From assembly GCA_902785325.1 (NCBI GenBank), contig CACZXZ010000024.1:1-33231 (forward strand): a DNA stretch of 33,231 bases, read 5' to 3'. Shown in pieces: positions 15,378-24,449 of this stretch; within the stretch, counting starts at the first letter, position 1, and each line of letters starts with the position of its first letter. Origin of the DNA: an uncultured Succinivibrio sp. (GTDB lineage Bacteria; Pseudomonadota; Gammaproteobacteria; Enterobacterales; Succinivibrionaceae). The position numbers were made by a program, and so were the translations under genes. The notes under the pieces are model-generated. The model was given only the letters and a program-made list of their open reading frames with translations. It did not search any database and was not told where the DNA came from.

Positions 15378-16898
15378 TTAAAACATTTTCTCAAATTCGT
15401 AAGTTCTATCAAGACTTGCTTGAATAGTGTTTTCCATGATCTTCTCAAAGTTGCCTTCGGTCATCTTTGTTAAACCTGCAAAGGTGGTACCACCTTTTGA
15501 GGTAACAGCTTCACGTAAGGCTGCGATGGTAGTATCTTGGTTTTGAATAACCATATTAACAGATCCAAATACTGTTTGTTCAACCATCTTTCTTGCATCC
15601 TGTTCACTGATACCATGACGGATAGCTTCAGTGATTAGAGCTTCCATGAATCTATAGACAAAAGCAGGACCACAACCACAAACAGCGCCAATAACATTTA
15701 AGTTGTTCTCATCGCCTTCAATGCAAGTACCCATGTGACTTAACATAGTCTTGCAAAGAGTCTTTTGCTCATCTGTAACCTCGGTATCATAAGTTACAGC
15801 GATAACACCAAGACCTAATTTTGCAGGGGTGTTTGGCATAATTCTAATGAGTTTGTGAGTCTTTAATAGGTTGCTAATAGAGGATAACTTAAAGCCTGCA
15901 GCCATCGAAACAAATAGCTTGTCAGATAGGTTTACACCACTTGCTGATAGCTCCTGTAATACGGAGGTTAAAATCTGAGGCTTTACACCTAGGAAAATAA
16001 CTTGAGCATCTTTAATTGCAGCTACATTATCAGTAGTAATACTTGCGCCTTTTGCTTTAAATTTTTCTAATTTCTCAAGATGAGGTCCACTTACAGTAAT
16101 ATTCTTTACATCAAAAGATTTTACAATGCTTTCAAAAATACAGGTGGCCATGTTGCCACCGCCAATAAAGGCAATTTTTTGCTCGTTCATAGTAACTTTG
16201 TTCTTATATTCTCTAGCACCAAAGATAGCAGTGCCAATACGTACTTCATTTGATCCGTGCTTGATAGCCAAATCAAGATCATGGGTCATACCCATTGATA
16301 GTATGTCAAAATTGTCAAACTTTGTCTTGTACTTATCAAATAAGGCTTTTAAGTGTGCAAATTCGCTTTCAATTAGAGCTTTGTCGGTAGTATCTGTAGC
16401 AATACCCATAAAGCCACGTAAACGAAGTTTTGGTAATGAATTGATGCATGAAATGATGTCATCAATATCACTTTCCTCACAACCAGACTTTTGATCTTCA
16501 TGAGAGATATTAACTTGGACTAAAACGTCTAAGGCTGGTAGTTCATCTGGACGTTGATCGTTTAGTCTTTTAGCTACGATGTCTCTATCTACGCTTTCTA
16601 CGATATCAAAATTAGCTGCAATAAGTTTGGTTTTATTCTTTTGAATAGGACCTATAAAATGCCAAACAATATCGTTGTAACCTTGAGCTTTTAAGCTTTG
16701 AATTTTCTCACTAGCTTCTACAGCGTAGGATTCACCAAAATGTCTTTCGCCACAAGCATAAGCTTGTTTAATTAAATCTTCAGGTTTAGTTTTGCTTACA
16801 CACAATAAATTAACTGATATTTTTTCGCAATTATGTGTAGTGCAAGCATCAGCAATGCTTTGATGTACTAAGGAGAGATTGTGTTTTATGCTATCCAT
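15378..16898 (-). CDS. proC: Fused PLP-homeostasis protein YggS and pyrroline-5-carboxylate reductase ProC
   Basis: A single 506-aa frame joins two proteins that are usually separate. Residues 1 to about 233 are YggS/PLPBP: CVSKTKP with the PLP lysine K36, FGESYAVEA, VWHFIGPIQKNK, VNISHEDQKSGC, and SMGMTHDLDLAIKHGSNEVR with IGTAIFGAR. From Met237 on it is ProC: a Rossmann start NEQKIAFIGGGNMA, FLGVKPQ, RIMPNTPAKLGLGV, GCGPAFVYRFMEAL and a C-terminal TSKGGTTFAGL. ProC makes proline from pyrroline-5-carboxylate with NAD(P)H; YggS buffers free PLP. The linker REYKNKVT is short, and the internal Met237 has no Shine-Dalgarno. AAAGG precedes the first ATG, and TATAAT on the reverse strand (16937-16932) is a likely -10. 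In the conserved TSPGGTT motif Pro is replaced by Lys468. Confidence 0.92.
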   Translation of the reverse strand: MDSIKHNLSLVHQSIADACTTHNCEKISVNLLCVSKTKPEDLIKQAYACGERHFGESYAVEASEKIQSLKAQGYNDIVWHFIGPIQKNKTKLIAANFDIVESVDRDIVAKRLNDQRPDELPALDVLVQVNISHEDQKSGCEESDIDDIISCINSLPKLRLRGFMGIATDTTDKALIESEFAHLKALFDKYKTKFDNFDILSMGMTHDLDLAIKHGSNEVRIGTAIFGAREYKNKVTMNEQKIAFIGGGNMATCIFESIVKSFDVKNITVSGPHLEKLEKFKAKGASITTDNVAAIKDAQVIFLGVKPQILTSVLQELSASGVNLSDKLFVSMAAGFKLSSISNLLKTHKLIRIMPNTPAKLGLGVIAVTYDTEVTDEQKTLCKTMLSHMGTCIEGDENNLNVIGAVCGCGPAFVYRFMEALITEAIRHGISEQDARKMVEQTVFGSVNMVIQNQDTTIAALREAVTSKGGTTFAGLTKMTEGNFEKIMENTIQASLDRTYEFEKMF

Positions 16899-16981
16899 AA
16901 TTTAGCCTTTAATTATTCTTTAACTTTAGGTATTATAACTTTTTTAGAAATAGCTAAACTAATATTTTATAGGGGTTGTTG

Positions 16982-17167
16982 ATGTTTGTAATTGATAATG
17001 AGATTTGTTCTCAATGTGGTGAGTGTCAGGATATTTGCCCTTGTGGTGCAATTGAACAGCAACCAGACGATTCTTTCAAGATTGATGCTCAAATGTGTTC
17101 CGATTGCGCAGCTTGCCAATCAGTATGTCCTTTTGAAGCTATCAAGGAAGTTGAAGACGAGCAGTAA
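16982..17167 (+). CDS. 2[4Fe-4S] ferredoxin, clostridial type
   Basis: A 61-aa ferredoxin with two complete CxxCxxCxxxCP motifs: C9, C12, C15, C19-P and C39, C42, C45, C49-P. It carries two low-potential [4Fe-4S] clusters for one-electron transfer in the cytoplasm. An extra C21 follows the first motif. The acidic tail KEVEDEQ is usual for such carriers. The ATG has AGGGG 6 nt upstream; an in-frame TTG two codons earlier overlaps this. Divergent from the yggS-proC fusion and closed by a strong terminator, so it is a single-gene unit. Short ferredoxins of this type are typical of anaerobes. Confidence 0.92.
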   Translation: MFVIDNEICSQCGECQDICPCGAIEQQPDDSFKIDAQMCSDCAACQSVCPFEAIKEVEDEQ

Positions 17168-17187
17168 TTTTTGTTGTTACTCGTCTT

Positions 17188-17221
17188 AAAAGAAAACCTA
17201 CCATAAGGTAGGTTTTCTTTT
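17188..17221. terminator. Bidirectional terminator between ferredoxin and mscK-like gene
   Basis: AAAAGAAAACCTACC - ATAA - GGTAGGTTTTCTTTT: a perfect 15-bp stem, G+C-rich at the top, A-rich on the left and T-rich on the right. It can terminate the ferredoxin on the forward strand and the large channel gene on the reverse strand, whose stop is only 4 nt away. Confidence 0.85.
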
Positions 17222-17225
17222 ATCC

Positions 17226-20200
17226 TTAGCAAGGAGCTTTTTCCTGCTCTTTATTGAATAAGCCTACCTTTAGCTTCTTAATAAATTCGTCCTTTTCTAA
17301 AGTCTTAACATTCACATCTAATTGATCAAATGGAATTTCAATACCATTTTGAGCAAAGGCAGATAAGGTTTCACGACTTAAGTAATCGATAGTAAGCTTT
17401 CTATCACCGATATTACCAACATAAATGTCGGCTGCGATGTTTACAGAGCTTGCAGCTAATTCTTTTACATAGATTAGACAAGCTTTGTCTTTAGAGATGT
17501 ACTTACACTTATAAACAATCTGCTTTAAGAGGTTCTTAGCTTTTTCAACATCAGCATCATAAGCAACTCCCACCACAAATTCCATCTTAGTAACAGAATC
17601 AGTTAAAGACCAGTTAGTTAAAGCACTAGTAATGAACTCACGGTTTGGGATCATCACTTCTTTATTCTCAAAGGAGATAACTGTTGTAGCTCTAATTCTT
17701 ATCTTACTTACAGTACCTGATAGACCATTTAGGGTAATGATATCGCCTACACGAAGTTGTCTTTCAAATAGTAGAATCAAACCTGATACGAAATTAGCGA
17801 AGATTTCTTGTAAACCAAAACCTAAACCTACGGATAAGGCTGCTACAAGCCATTGTAAGTTCTCCCAATGAATACCAATGGCAGCGGCTGCTGCAACTAT
17901 ACCTAAGCCTGTAATCACATAGGAGGAGATAACTTTAGCTGTATAACTTGTAGAGTTAGTCTCTTTGGTCTTTCTAATCTGAAAGAGCTTTTCTAAGATA
18001 GAAGGTAAATTCTTATTTAGAATGCTGGTGAAAATCAAAATGGCAATTGCAAGCAAGATATCAGATAGTGATAAGTAATCTGTAACTTCTAGTTTGCCAT
18101 TTATAAGTTCACTGTTAGACCATAAGTGCACAGTATCAAGATAACGTAGTACTGAGGCTAAATCGTTCCATTGTAAATATAAGAAGAAGGCTGCAGTAGC
18201 GATGAGTAGTACGTTGACTAATTTGTAAACCTTACTAAATAAAACTGAAGGGCTTACGTTTAAAGAAGCTAGTAAATGGTTTTCATTATGATCTTTATTA
18301 GCATTGATATTTAAAAAGGCTTTATGTAAATAAACATAAATCATTCTGTGTACGGTTTGACTTACTAGGTAGTAAGCTAAAACGATATAACAAGAATAAG
18401 CAATTCTATTAGTTAAAGTTACTACAGAATATAGATAACCTAAAGCTACAAACATCAAAGCAATACCAGTTACTAGCATGCCTGTAATGCAGGTGATAAC
18501 TGTTGTAGCAGAGGAGGAGTTGTAGTCTTTTAAGCTATTGATAAATAGTCTTGTAAAAATAGCAAATAAAGCAATAAAGGAGATTAAAACCACCAAGTGG
18601 GAGCTTATATCTGCGTAGATATAGTTAGAGTCAGTTTCTGCCACATTAGCAAAGATAAGTAGTGGTAAGGCAAATAACCAAACAATGTTTAAAGATGATC
18701 TAAACTTTGCTAACTTGTAAGGAGGTACGCTAAAGTGACGTTGCAATAAAGCATTTGGCTTTACAATCTGCAAGAAGAAAGTAAATACAAAAATATGTAA
18801 CACCATAATGAGAATAACAGTGCCTTGCATCTTGGTGTTAGCAAGTGCAATACAAATTACGATGGATCCTATGATTACTTTCCAACATAACTGTGGCAGC
18901 ATCATAAAGGCGTTGTTTACAATCGCAAGTGGCGTTACAAAGATTGAATCCTCAGCCCTATCTAAGCATCTTGCTAGCTTATTGTTATTTCTTGAAATCC
19001 AGTTGTGTAAAGCTAATACAATGAAAGATAAGAACACAAAGGGCAGAATAATAAACTTTACTGTATTAGTGGTATTAGTAATAAATTGCTCTTGAGATAA
19101 CTTTAAGATTAAATTTCTAGATTCATATTTGATGGTTGGAATAATCATTTTGACAAAGTCTGCACCAATAGAGTGGTTAGACTTAACCCAGAACAATTGT
19201 TCTTGAATGTCATACTTAATCTTTTCGCTAATGGTTTTGTATTCAGTGTACTTTACACGTAAGGAGATGGCGGTACTTAACTCATTAGCTAATACTTGAT
19301 AAAGCTCATTTAGGGATCTTCTCTTTAGAATATAAACCGCAGTTAAATCTTTAACGTTATCTTCTAAAGCTTTATTGATGCGAATTTCATTTTGGACAAC
19401 TTTTTCAACATCCATAAGCTTATCAAGTTGCTCACGGATCTCGTAAATATAAATGTTTAAGTTAGCAATAGTTTCATCAAGATCGTAGTTTAAATTGATC
19501 CCAGGCATTAAAGACAATTGCTTATTTAAAAGTCTTGATAAAACTAGACTTTTACCAATTTCTTTAATCTGATTAGACAGATCTTTATCCATTTGCTCAA
19601 CTTTAGCATAAGCACTATCTACAGCTTGGTAATCGTGCTCTAAGTTAGCGTATTTTACGCGATGCTCATTGATGTAGGTTTGAATACCAATCTCAGAGTT
19701 AATTAACTTCTCTAAGTTAGGATTTTTTTTCTTTAATTCATTTAAATCAATTGAGCTTGAGGTGTCTGCAAAGTCTACATTCTTACGGTATTGCAGATTC
19801 TTTAAATTCTTTTCTAAACGAGCATATTTTAGGCTGGAGATCTTAAGGTAGTAGTTTGTAAGATCCTGCAAAATAGACAAATTTGCTAATTGGTTTTTAT
19901 AAAAATTGCTTTCTAAATTAGAGCTATAAATTAACAGAGCTGTAGCTCTATTTTTAAATAGAGTAGGGCTTGAGTCTTTATCAATAGAGGAGATAAGTCC
20001 TTTTACTTTGTCATTGTTTAGCGTGATGATGTTTTGGGCTTTTTCAGGTAAGGTTTGGATATTGTTGTGGTAGTCACCTGCAGCAGATAACTCTAATTGA
20101 CAAGTAGTTAAGTCCTGTTGTGCTTTAGTAATAGCTTCTTCAAGTTGCTTTTGAGTAAGTTTAGCTATTTCTGCTTTAGATGTAGGCTCTGCGTTTTGTT

Positions 20201-20519
20201 CTTTAGTAAGCTGATTTGATAACTTTACAATATGCTCATTAGCTTGTTTTAAGGTGTTGTCTAAGTTCTTTTGTTTAGTGGTGTTTTCAGCAATTCTTGA
20301 GAAATTATCAAGCGCTACTTGATAGAGGATCTCAAGTTTTTTCTTTTCATCTTCAGGGGTAGTTGTATCCTCTTTTAAAAGATTTAATTGCTCAGACAAC
20401 TCTTTATCTGTAGGTAAAGTGATGTTACCAATTTGTGTTTGCAACACAATAGGCTCACCCGCGTGAGAGACAGTAAAGAAATTAACTAATAAAACTAAAG
20501 CTAAAAAGAATTTTTTCAT
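17226..20519 (-). CDS. mscK: MscK/KefA-type giant mechanosensitive channel
   Basis: A 1097-aa inner-membrane protein of the large MscS superfamily. It opens with a signal peptide (KKFFLALVLLVNFFTVSHAG), then a long periplasmic region of some 450 residues rich in predicted coiled coil (KLTQKQLEEAITKAQQDLTT and similar). Many hydrophobic segments follow. At the end is the MscS core: pore helix LVAALSVGLGFGLQEIFANF, VSGLILLFERQLRVGDII, SGTVSKIRIRATTV, VMIPNREF and TNWSLTD, very close to E. coli MscK. MscK releases ions under hypo-osmotic stress and responds to external K+. The first possible ATG (20525) lies only 2 nt after AAGGTG; the ATG two codons on has 8-nt spacing and is preferred. TATAAT on the reverse strand (20554-20549) may be its -10. 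Confidence 0.9.
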   Translation of the reverse strand: MKKFFLALVLLVNFFTVSHAGEPIVLQTQIGNITLPTDKELSEQLNLLKEDTTTPEDEKKKLEILYQVALDNFSRIAENTTKQKNLDNTLKQANEHIVKLSNQLTKEQNAEPTSKAEIAKLTQKQLEEAITKAQQDLTTCQLELSAAGDYHNNIQTLPEKAQNIITLNNDKVKGLISSIDKDSSPTLFKNRATALLIYSSNLESNFYKNQLANLSILQDLTNYYLKISSLKYARLEKNLKNLQYRKNVDFADTSSSIDLNELKKKNPNLEKLINSEIGIQTYINEHRVKYANLEHDYQAVDSAYAKVEQMDKDLSNQIKEIGKSLVLSRLLNKQLSLMPGINLNYDLDETIANLNIYIYEIREQLDKLMDVEKVVQNEIRINKALEDNVKDLTAVYILKRRSLNELYQVLANELSTAISLRVKYTEYKTISEKIKYDIQEQLFWVKSNHSIGADFVKMIIPTIKYESRNLILKLSQEQFITNTTNTVKFIILPFVFLSFIVLALHNWISRNNNKLARCLDRAEDSIFVTPLAIVNNAFMMLPQLCWKVIIGSIVICIALANTKMQGTVILIMVLHIFVFTFFLQIVKPNALLQRHFSVPPYKLAKFRSSLNIVWLFALPLLIFANVAETDSNYIYADISSHLVVLISFIALFAIFTRLFINSLKDYNSSSATTVITCITGMLVTGIALMFVALGYLYSVVTLTNRIAYSCYIVLAYYLVSQTVHRMIYVYLHKAFLNINANKDHNENHLLASLNVSPSVLFSKVYKLVNVLLIATAAFFLYLQWNDLASVLRYLDTVHLWSNSELINGKLEVTDYLSLSDILLAIAILIFTSILNKNLPSILEKLFQIRKTKETNSTSYTAKVISSYVITGLGIVAAAAAIGIHWENLQWLVAALSVGLGFGLQEIFANFVSGLILLFERQLRVGDIITLNGLSGTVSKIRIRATTVISFENKEVMIPNREFITSALTNWSLTDSVTKMEFVVGVAYDADVEKAKNLLKQIVYKCKYISKDKACLIYVKELAASSVNIAADIYVGNIGDRKLTIDYLSRETLSAFAQNGIEIPFDQLDVNVKTLEKDEFIKKLKVGLFNKEQEKAPC

Positions 20520-20628
20520 GAACATAACACCTTAATAAACTTGTGAATATTATACGTTTATGAATAGGGAATTTATAGAGATTCAAAGGTGCTTTTTTTA
20601 GATAAACAGTAGACTGTAGCTGAAAATT

Positions 20629-20659
20629 AAAAAGGCTATGGGGCAAGCCATAGCCTTTT
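20629..20659 (-). terminator. Terminator of nadB
   Basis: On the reverse strand AAAAGGCTATGG - CTTGCC - CCATAGCCTTTTT is a 12-bp stem followed by TTTTTAATTTT, 18 nt after the nadB stop. This is a good intrinsic terminator separating nadB from the mscK-like gene. Confidence 0.8.
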
Positions 20660-20677
20660 CAATCAAAGTCCTAAATT

Positions 20678-22282
20678 TTAAGGATTTAAAATGGTTGGAC
20701 CTGATTTCTCATCGGTTTGTGGGTAGTCTAGATTGTAGTGAAGACCACGAGATTCATGACGCATCATGGCAGATTTAACAATAATCTCTGCAACTTGAAG
20801 TAGGTTACGTAGCTCTAGTAAGTTACGTGAAACTCTAAAGTTAGAGTAGTACTCGTGTACTTCCTTCTTTAATAGCTCAATGCGGTGCATTGCTCTTTCA
20901 AGTCTCTTATTAGTTCTAACAATACCAACATAATCCCACATGGTAAGTCTTAGCTCATGCCAATTGTGAGTAATGATAACTTCCTCATCAGAATTGGTTA
21001 CTTGGCTTTCATCCCAATCTGGAATTTCATAGTCGTCAAAATCGTCAGCTTCTAAGTGTTTAGTGATGTTTGTAGCTGCAGCCTTACCATAAACAATACA
21101 CTCAAGTAGTGAGTTAGAAGCTAAGCGGTTAGCACCATGTAAACCAGTGTAGGCACATTCACCTATGGCGTATAAACCGTCAATATCAGTTTTAGCTTTT
21201 CTATCAACCATGATGCCACCACAAGTAAAGTGAGCAGCAGGAACGATAGGAATAGGCTGTTTAGTGATATCAATACCAACCTTTAAGCAACGCTCATAAA
21301 TAGTTGGGAAATGCTTTTTAATAAATTCTGGCTCTTTAAAGGAGATGTCTAGGTACATGCAGTGGGCACCTAACTTCTTCATCTCATGATCGATTGCTCT
21401 AGCAACGATATCACGAGGAGCTAATTCCAAACGCTTATCGTAATCTTGCATGAAACGAGTGCCATCAGGTCTCTTTAATTGAGCACCTTCACCACGTAAA
21501 GCTTCTGTTAATAAGAAGTTTCTATCTGCATCGCAATATAGGGTGGTAGGATGGAATTGATTAAACTCCATGTTTGCAACACGGCAACCTGCACGATATG
21601 CCATAGCTATACCGTCACCTGAGCTTACCTCTGGGTTGCAAGTATATTGATAAACTTTTGAAGCACCACCTGTACATAAAGCAACAAACTTAGCTTTTAT
21701 AGATTCCACATGATTTGTTTTGGTATTTAGTACATAAGCACCTAAAACACGGTTACCTACAAGACCTAACTTTTTAGTGGTGATTAAATCGATGGCATTT
21801 CTGTACTCAAGAATAGTGATGTTCTTATGCTCTTTTGCTCTTTGAACTAGAGTTTCTTGAATAGAACGACCAGTATGATCTTCTGCGTGGAAAATTCTTC
21901 TGTTAGAGTGACCACCCTCACGGTGTAAGTGATATGGTGATTGCTCTTTTGTATGTTCAGTTTCTTTTAAATCAAAAGGAACTCCCATATCAATAAGCCA
22001 TTGGATAGCATCGTGTGCACCTTTAGCAACAAATTCAACAGTTTTTTCATCACAAAGGTAAGCACCAGCTACACAGGTATCGCGGATGTGATTTTGAATA
22101 TTGTCATTATCATCTTTGATATTGTATACGCCTGCGATGCCACCTTGGGCATAGTTAGTTGAGCCTGCACATACATTTTCTTTAGATAGAACAATTACCT
22201 TTGTTTTATCTGCAAGACCTAGTGCTAAAGTTAGACCGGCAGCACCACTTCCTATGATTAAACAATCTGTTGTGTAATTCAT
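20678..22282 (-). CDS. nadB: L-aspartate oxidase
   Basis: FAD enzyme that oxidises L-aspartate to iminoaspartate, the first step of de novo NAD synthesis (with NadA). It can use fumarate instead of oxygen, which suits anaerobic life. The 534-aa product has the FAD-binding N terminus [100 protein letters not shown] and [20 protein letters not shown], all nearly those of E. coli (540 aa). TAGGAA stands 8 nt before the ATG. As in E. coli it is divergent to rpoE, but here an ATPase gene sits between them. No nadA or nadC is next to it. Confidence 0.96.
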   Translation of the reverse strand: MNYTTDCLIIGSGAAGLTLALGLADKTKVIVLSKENVCAGSTNYAQGGIAGVYNIKDDNDNIQNHIRDTCVAGAYLCDEKTVEFVAKGAHDAIQWLIDMGVPFDLKETEHTKEQSPYHLHREGGHSNRRIFHAEDHTGRSIQETLVQRAKEHKNITILEYRNAIDLITTKKLGLVGNRVLGAYVLNTKTNHVESIKAKFVALCTGGASKVYQYTCNPEVSSGDGIAMAYRAGCRVANMEFNQFHPTTLYCDADRNFLLTEALRGEGAQLKRPDGTRFMQDYDKRLELAPRDIVARAIDHEMKKLGAHCMYLDISFKEPEFIKKHFPTIYERCLKVGIDITKQPIPIVPAAHFTCGGIMVDRKAKTDIDGLYAIGECAYTGLHGANRLASNSLLECIVYGKAAATNITKHLEADDFDDYEIPDWDESQVTNSDEEVIITHNWHELRLTMWDYVGIVRTNKRLERAMHRIELLKKEVHEYYSNFRVSRNLLELRNLLQVAEIIVKSAMMRHESRGLHYNLDYPQTDEKSGPTILNP

Positions 22283-22368
22283 TTGTTAATTCCTACGCTA
22301 CAATCCACGGGAGGTAGTAGCCATTTTTTTACTATAAAGGTTTACAGAAAGATAATTTTACAACTTTG

Positions 22369-22396
22369 TTTATAATTTTTAATCTTTAATTCACAA
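22369..22396 (-). promoter_or_regulatory. Possible nadB promoter
   Basis: Reverse strand TTGTGA (22396-22391) and TATAAA (22374-22369) with a 16-bp spacer; the leader would be about 80 nt. The surrounding sequence is very AT-rich, so chance matches are likely. Confidence 0.3.
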
Positions 22397-22449
22397 AAAA
22401 TACGGCTATAGAGTTTTTGTTAATTAAATTTTTCAGAATTGTTCTTGCC

Positions 22450-22495
22450 GTTTAATTCTCACAAAGAAACGAACTTTGCGTTCGTAAGATTAAAC
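22450..22495. repeat. Compound inverted repeat upstream of the second ATPase gene
   Basis: Outer arms GTTTAAT (22450-22456) and ATTAAAC (22489-22495) enclose ACGAAC-TTTGC-GTTCGT (22469-22485). A competing pair, CAAAG (22462-22466) and CTTTG (22474-22478), overlaps the inner hairpin. It lies in the divergent gap between nadB and the ATPase gene, about 20 bp before the predicted -10. It may be an operator or a leftover of an insertion boundary; neither can be decided here. Confidence 0.4.
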
Positions 22496-22513
22496 AAAGC
22501 TCTATTATTTACA

Positions 22514-22522
22514 TGGTATACT
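22514..22522 (+). promoter_or_regulatory. Extended -10 promoter of the second ATPase gene
   Basis: TGGTATACT: an extended -10 (TG-n-TATACT) with no recognisable -35 at the right spacing. Initiation near 22529 would place the start codon about 25 nt downstream. Confidence 0.4.
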
Positions 22523-22553
22523 ACATACAAGGCAACGCTACTAGGTAAATAAA

Positions 22554-24140
22554 ATGAATTTGTATTTAAATCTTAACAGCAATAGGTTTTTAGAAGATCT
22601 AAAAGGTGGTTATATAGATAAGACTCAGCTTTTAGCTTTTACAAATTCAGTCCTCTTATCAAAAGATAAATATGTTTGTGTATCACGACCTAGACGTTTT
22701 GGAAAATCCATTACTGCGGATATGCTTGTAGCATATTACTCAAAAGGAAGTTCTTCAAAAGAGCTTTTTTCTAAATTTAAGATAGCAAAAGATCCTTCTT
22801 TTAATGAGCATTTAAATAAATACAACACTATTTCTCTTGATATTCAATACATGATAAGTAAATGCGGTAATGTTGCTAGTGTAATTGAGTATATACAAAC
22901 TCAAATCATAGAAGAACTTAAAGAAGCATTTCCTAATTGCATAACTGATGATAAAAATTTAGTAGAAGCCATCGCTGCTGTATATAAGACTTATCACGAG
23001 AAATTTATTTTTATTATTGATGAGTGGGATGCTATTTTTAGATTGTATGAAAATGATTTTACCTTGCAAGCTAACTATATTGACTTACTAAGAGGTCTTT
23101 TTAAAGGTGCTGGTGCAGATGACTCTGTAGTACTTGCTTACATCACAGGTATTTTGCCAATTAAAAAATATAAAACAGAGTCAGCCTTAAACAATTTTGA
23201 TGAATTTACCATGCTAAATCCTATGGAGTTAGCCTCTTGCCTTGGGTTTACCAAATCTGAAGTATTAAAAATTTGCCAAGAAGAGAACATCTCTTTTAAT
23301 GAAACTTGTCGTTGGTATGATGGCTATAGGTTAAAAGATGAAGAAATTTTTAACCCAAAATCCATCATGATGTTAAAGAGAACTCATGAGTTTTTTAACT
23401 ATTGGTCAAAAACAGGTGCTTTTGAGGCAGTAAGTGACTACATAAAGGCAGATTTTGATGGTTTAAAAGAAGCTTTTGTGTCTTTAGTTAATGGTAATAG
23501 ACTTTCAGGTATTGATATAGACAATTTTGAAAACTCACTTGCCTCAATAGATTGTAGAGATGCTGTCTTTGTCTATTTAATACATTTAGGTTATCTAGCC
23601 TATGATGCAACACTAAAACAAGCCTATATACCAAATGAAGAGGTAAGGCAGGCCTTACTTACAGTGCTAAAAGAAAAGAAATGGTCTGAGTATATTGATC
23701 AAATCAAAGCTTCAACAACACTGCTTGAGAAGACAATCTTTGAACATAATTGTAATTTTGTAGCAAAGACAATTGAGAAGTTCCATCAAGAATTAACCTC
23801 TATCATTAAATACAATAATGAAAATGCTTTGAGTATTATTGTGAATAATGCTTATTGTGCAACAGCAGAGTATTACTACAAGCCTGTAAGAGAAATGCCT
23901 TTAGGAAAAGGTTTTGCTGATATTGTTTATCTTCCAAAAACTGAATTTAAAGATGAGTTTCCTGCTCTTGTAATTGAGCTTAAATGGAATAAAGATGCAG
24001 ATTGTGCTATTTCTCAGATTAAAGATAAACAATACTGTAACTCTCTTTTAGAATACACAGGCAACATCGTTCTAGTTGGTATCAATTATGACCAAAAGAC
24101 AAAAGTTCATACTTGTAGCATAGAGACTTTAGAAAAATAG
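22554..24140 (+). CDS. AAA-ATPase-like protein with C-terminal PD-(D/E)XK nuclease domain
   Basis: A 528-aa protein of the AAA-ATPase_like plus PDDEXK_9 architecture. The N terminus has FLEDLKGGYIDKTQLLAF, Walker A SRPRRFGKSITADML (about 44-58) and Walker B FIFIIDEWDAIFRL (D156-E157). The middle has TGILPIKKY and WYDGYRL, both family hallmarks. The C-terminal nuclease-fold core shows GKGFADIVYLP (D456), LVIELKWNK (E475, K477) and the following AISQIKDKQY. Families of this kind are multi-copy in gut anaerobes and have no proven role. It is a lone gene between nadB and rpoE, which are direct neighbours in E. coli, so it is an insertion there. AGG lies 8 nt before the ATG. It is only distantly related to the other ATPase in this window. 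Confidence 0.87.
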   Translation: MNLYLNLNSNRFLEDLKGGYIDKTQLLAFTNSVLLSKDKYVCVSRPRRFGKSITADMLVAYYSKGSSSKELFSKFKIAKDPSFNEHLNKYNTISLDIQYMISKCGNVASVIEYIQTQIIEELKEAFPNCITDDKNLVEAIAAVYKTYHEKFIFIIDEWDAIFRLYENDFTLQANYIDLLRGLFKGAGADDSVVLAYITGILPIKKYKTESALNNFDEFTMLNPMELASCLGFTKSEVLKICQEENISFNETCRWYDGYRLKDEEIFNPKSIMMLKRTHEFFNYWSKTGAFEAVSDYIKADFDGLKEAFVSLVNGNRLSGIDIDNFENSLASIDCRDAVFVYLIHLGYLAYDATLKQAYIPNEEVRQALLTVLKEKKWSEYIDQIKASTTLLEKTIFEHNCNFVAKTIEKFHQELTSIIKYNNENALSIIVNNAYCATAEYYYKPVREMPLGKGFADIVYLPKTEFKDEFPALVIELKWNKDADCAISQIKDKQYCNSLLEYTGNIVLVGINYDQKTKVHTCSIETLEK

Positions 24141-24398
24141 TATGTTTTAAAGTTGATTTTTATCAATTAGTTTTGTCCAAACACAAAATCTACAAAATTC
24201 TTCTTATCAGGAAGTGTAAAGTGATATTTTAGTCATCTTAAAATTCACTTTGCATAAGCTAACAGTTTGGTAAGATTAAAATTGCCACAATACAAGCTTG
24301 GTGATAAAATTTTTTCTTATTTTCTTGCCAAAATTTCGTGCAAATTAAGCTAGTTATAAGTGCTTGAAAAATTTTTTTGAAAAATTAATGTTTTTAAT

Positions 24399-24427
24399 TG
24401 AACTTTTAAATAGTTCTTTAGTCTAAA
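24399..24427 (+). promoter_or_regulatory. Sigma-E-type promoter of rpoE
   Basis: TGAACTT (24399-24405) and GTCTAAA (24421-24427) leave 16 nt between GAACTT and TCTAA, the layout of extracytoplasmic sigma-E promoters (GGAACTT and TCAAA/TCTGA in E. coli). Initiation near 24433 is expected, just before the rpoE ribosome-binding site, so RpoE would drive its own operon. The rest of the 309-nt gap after the ATPase gene is AT-rich, with only a weak TTGAT-TTTT-ATCAA stem (24153-24166) and no gene. Confidence 0.6.
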
Positions 24428-24449
24428 ATTTCAAAAGGTGTAATAAGGA

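Noticed and set aside
15378-16190. A separate proC starting at the internal Met237
   Set aside because: No Shine-Dalgarno precedes it and the frame is continuous with yggS, so a fusion is simpler; internal initiation remains possible.
16126-16494. Forward open frame of about 120 codons opposite yggS-proC
   Set aside because: It is the antisense of conserved YggS and ProC motifs and has no family features.
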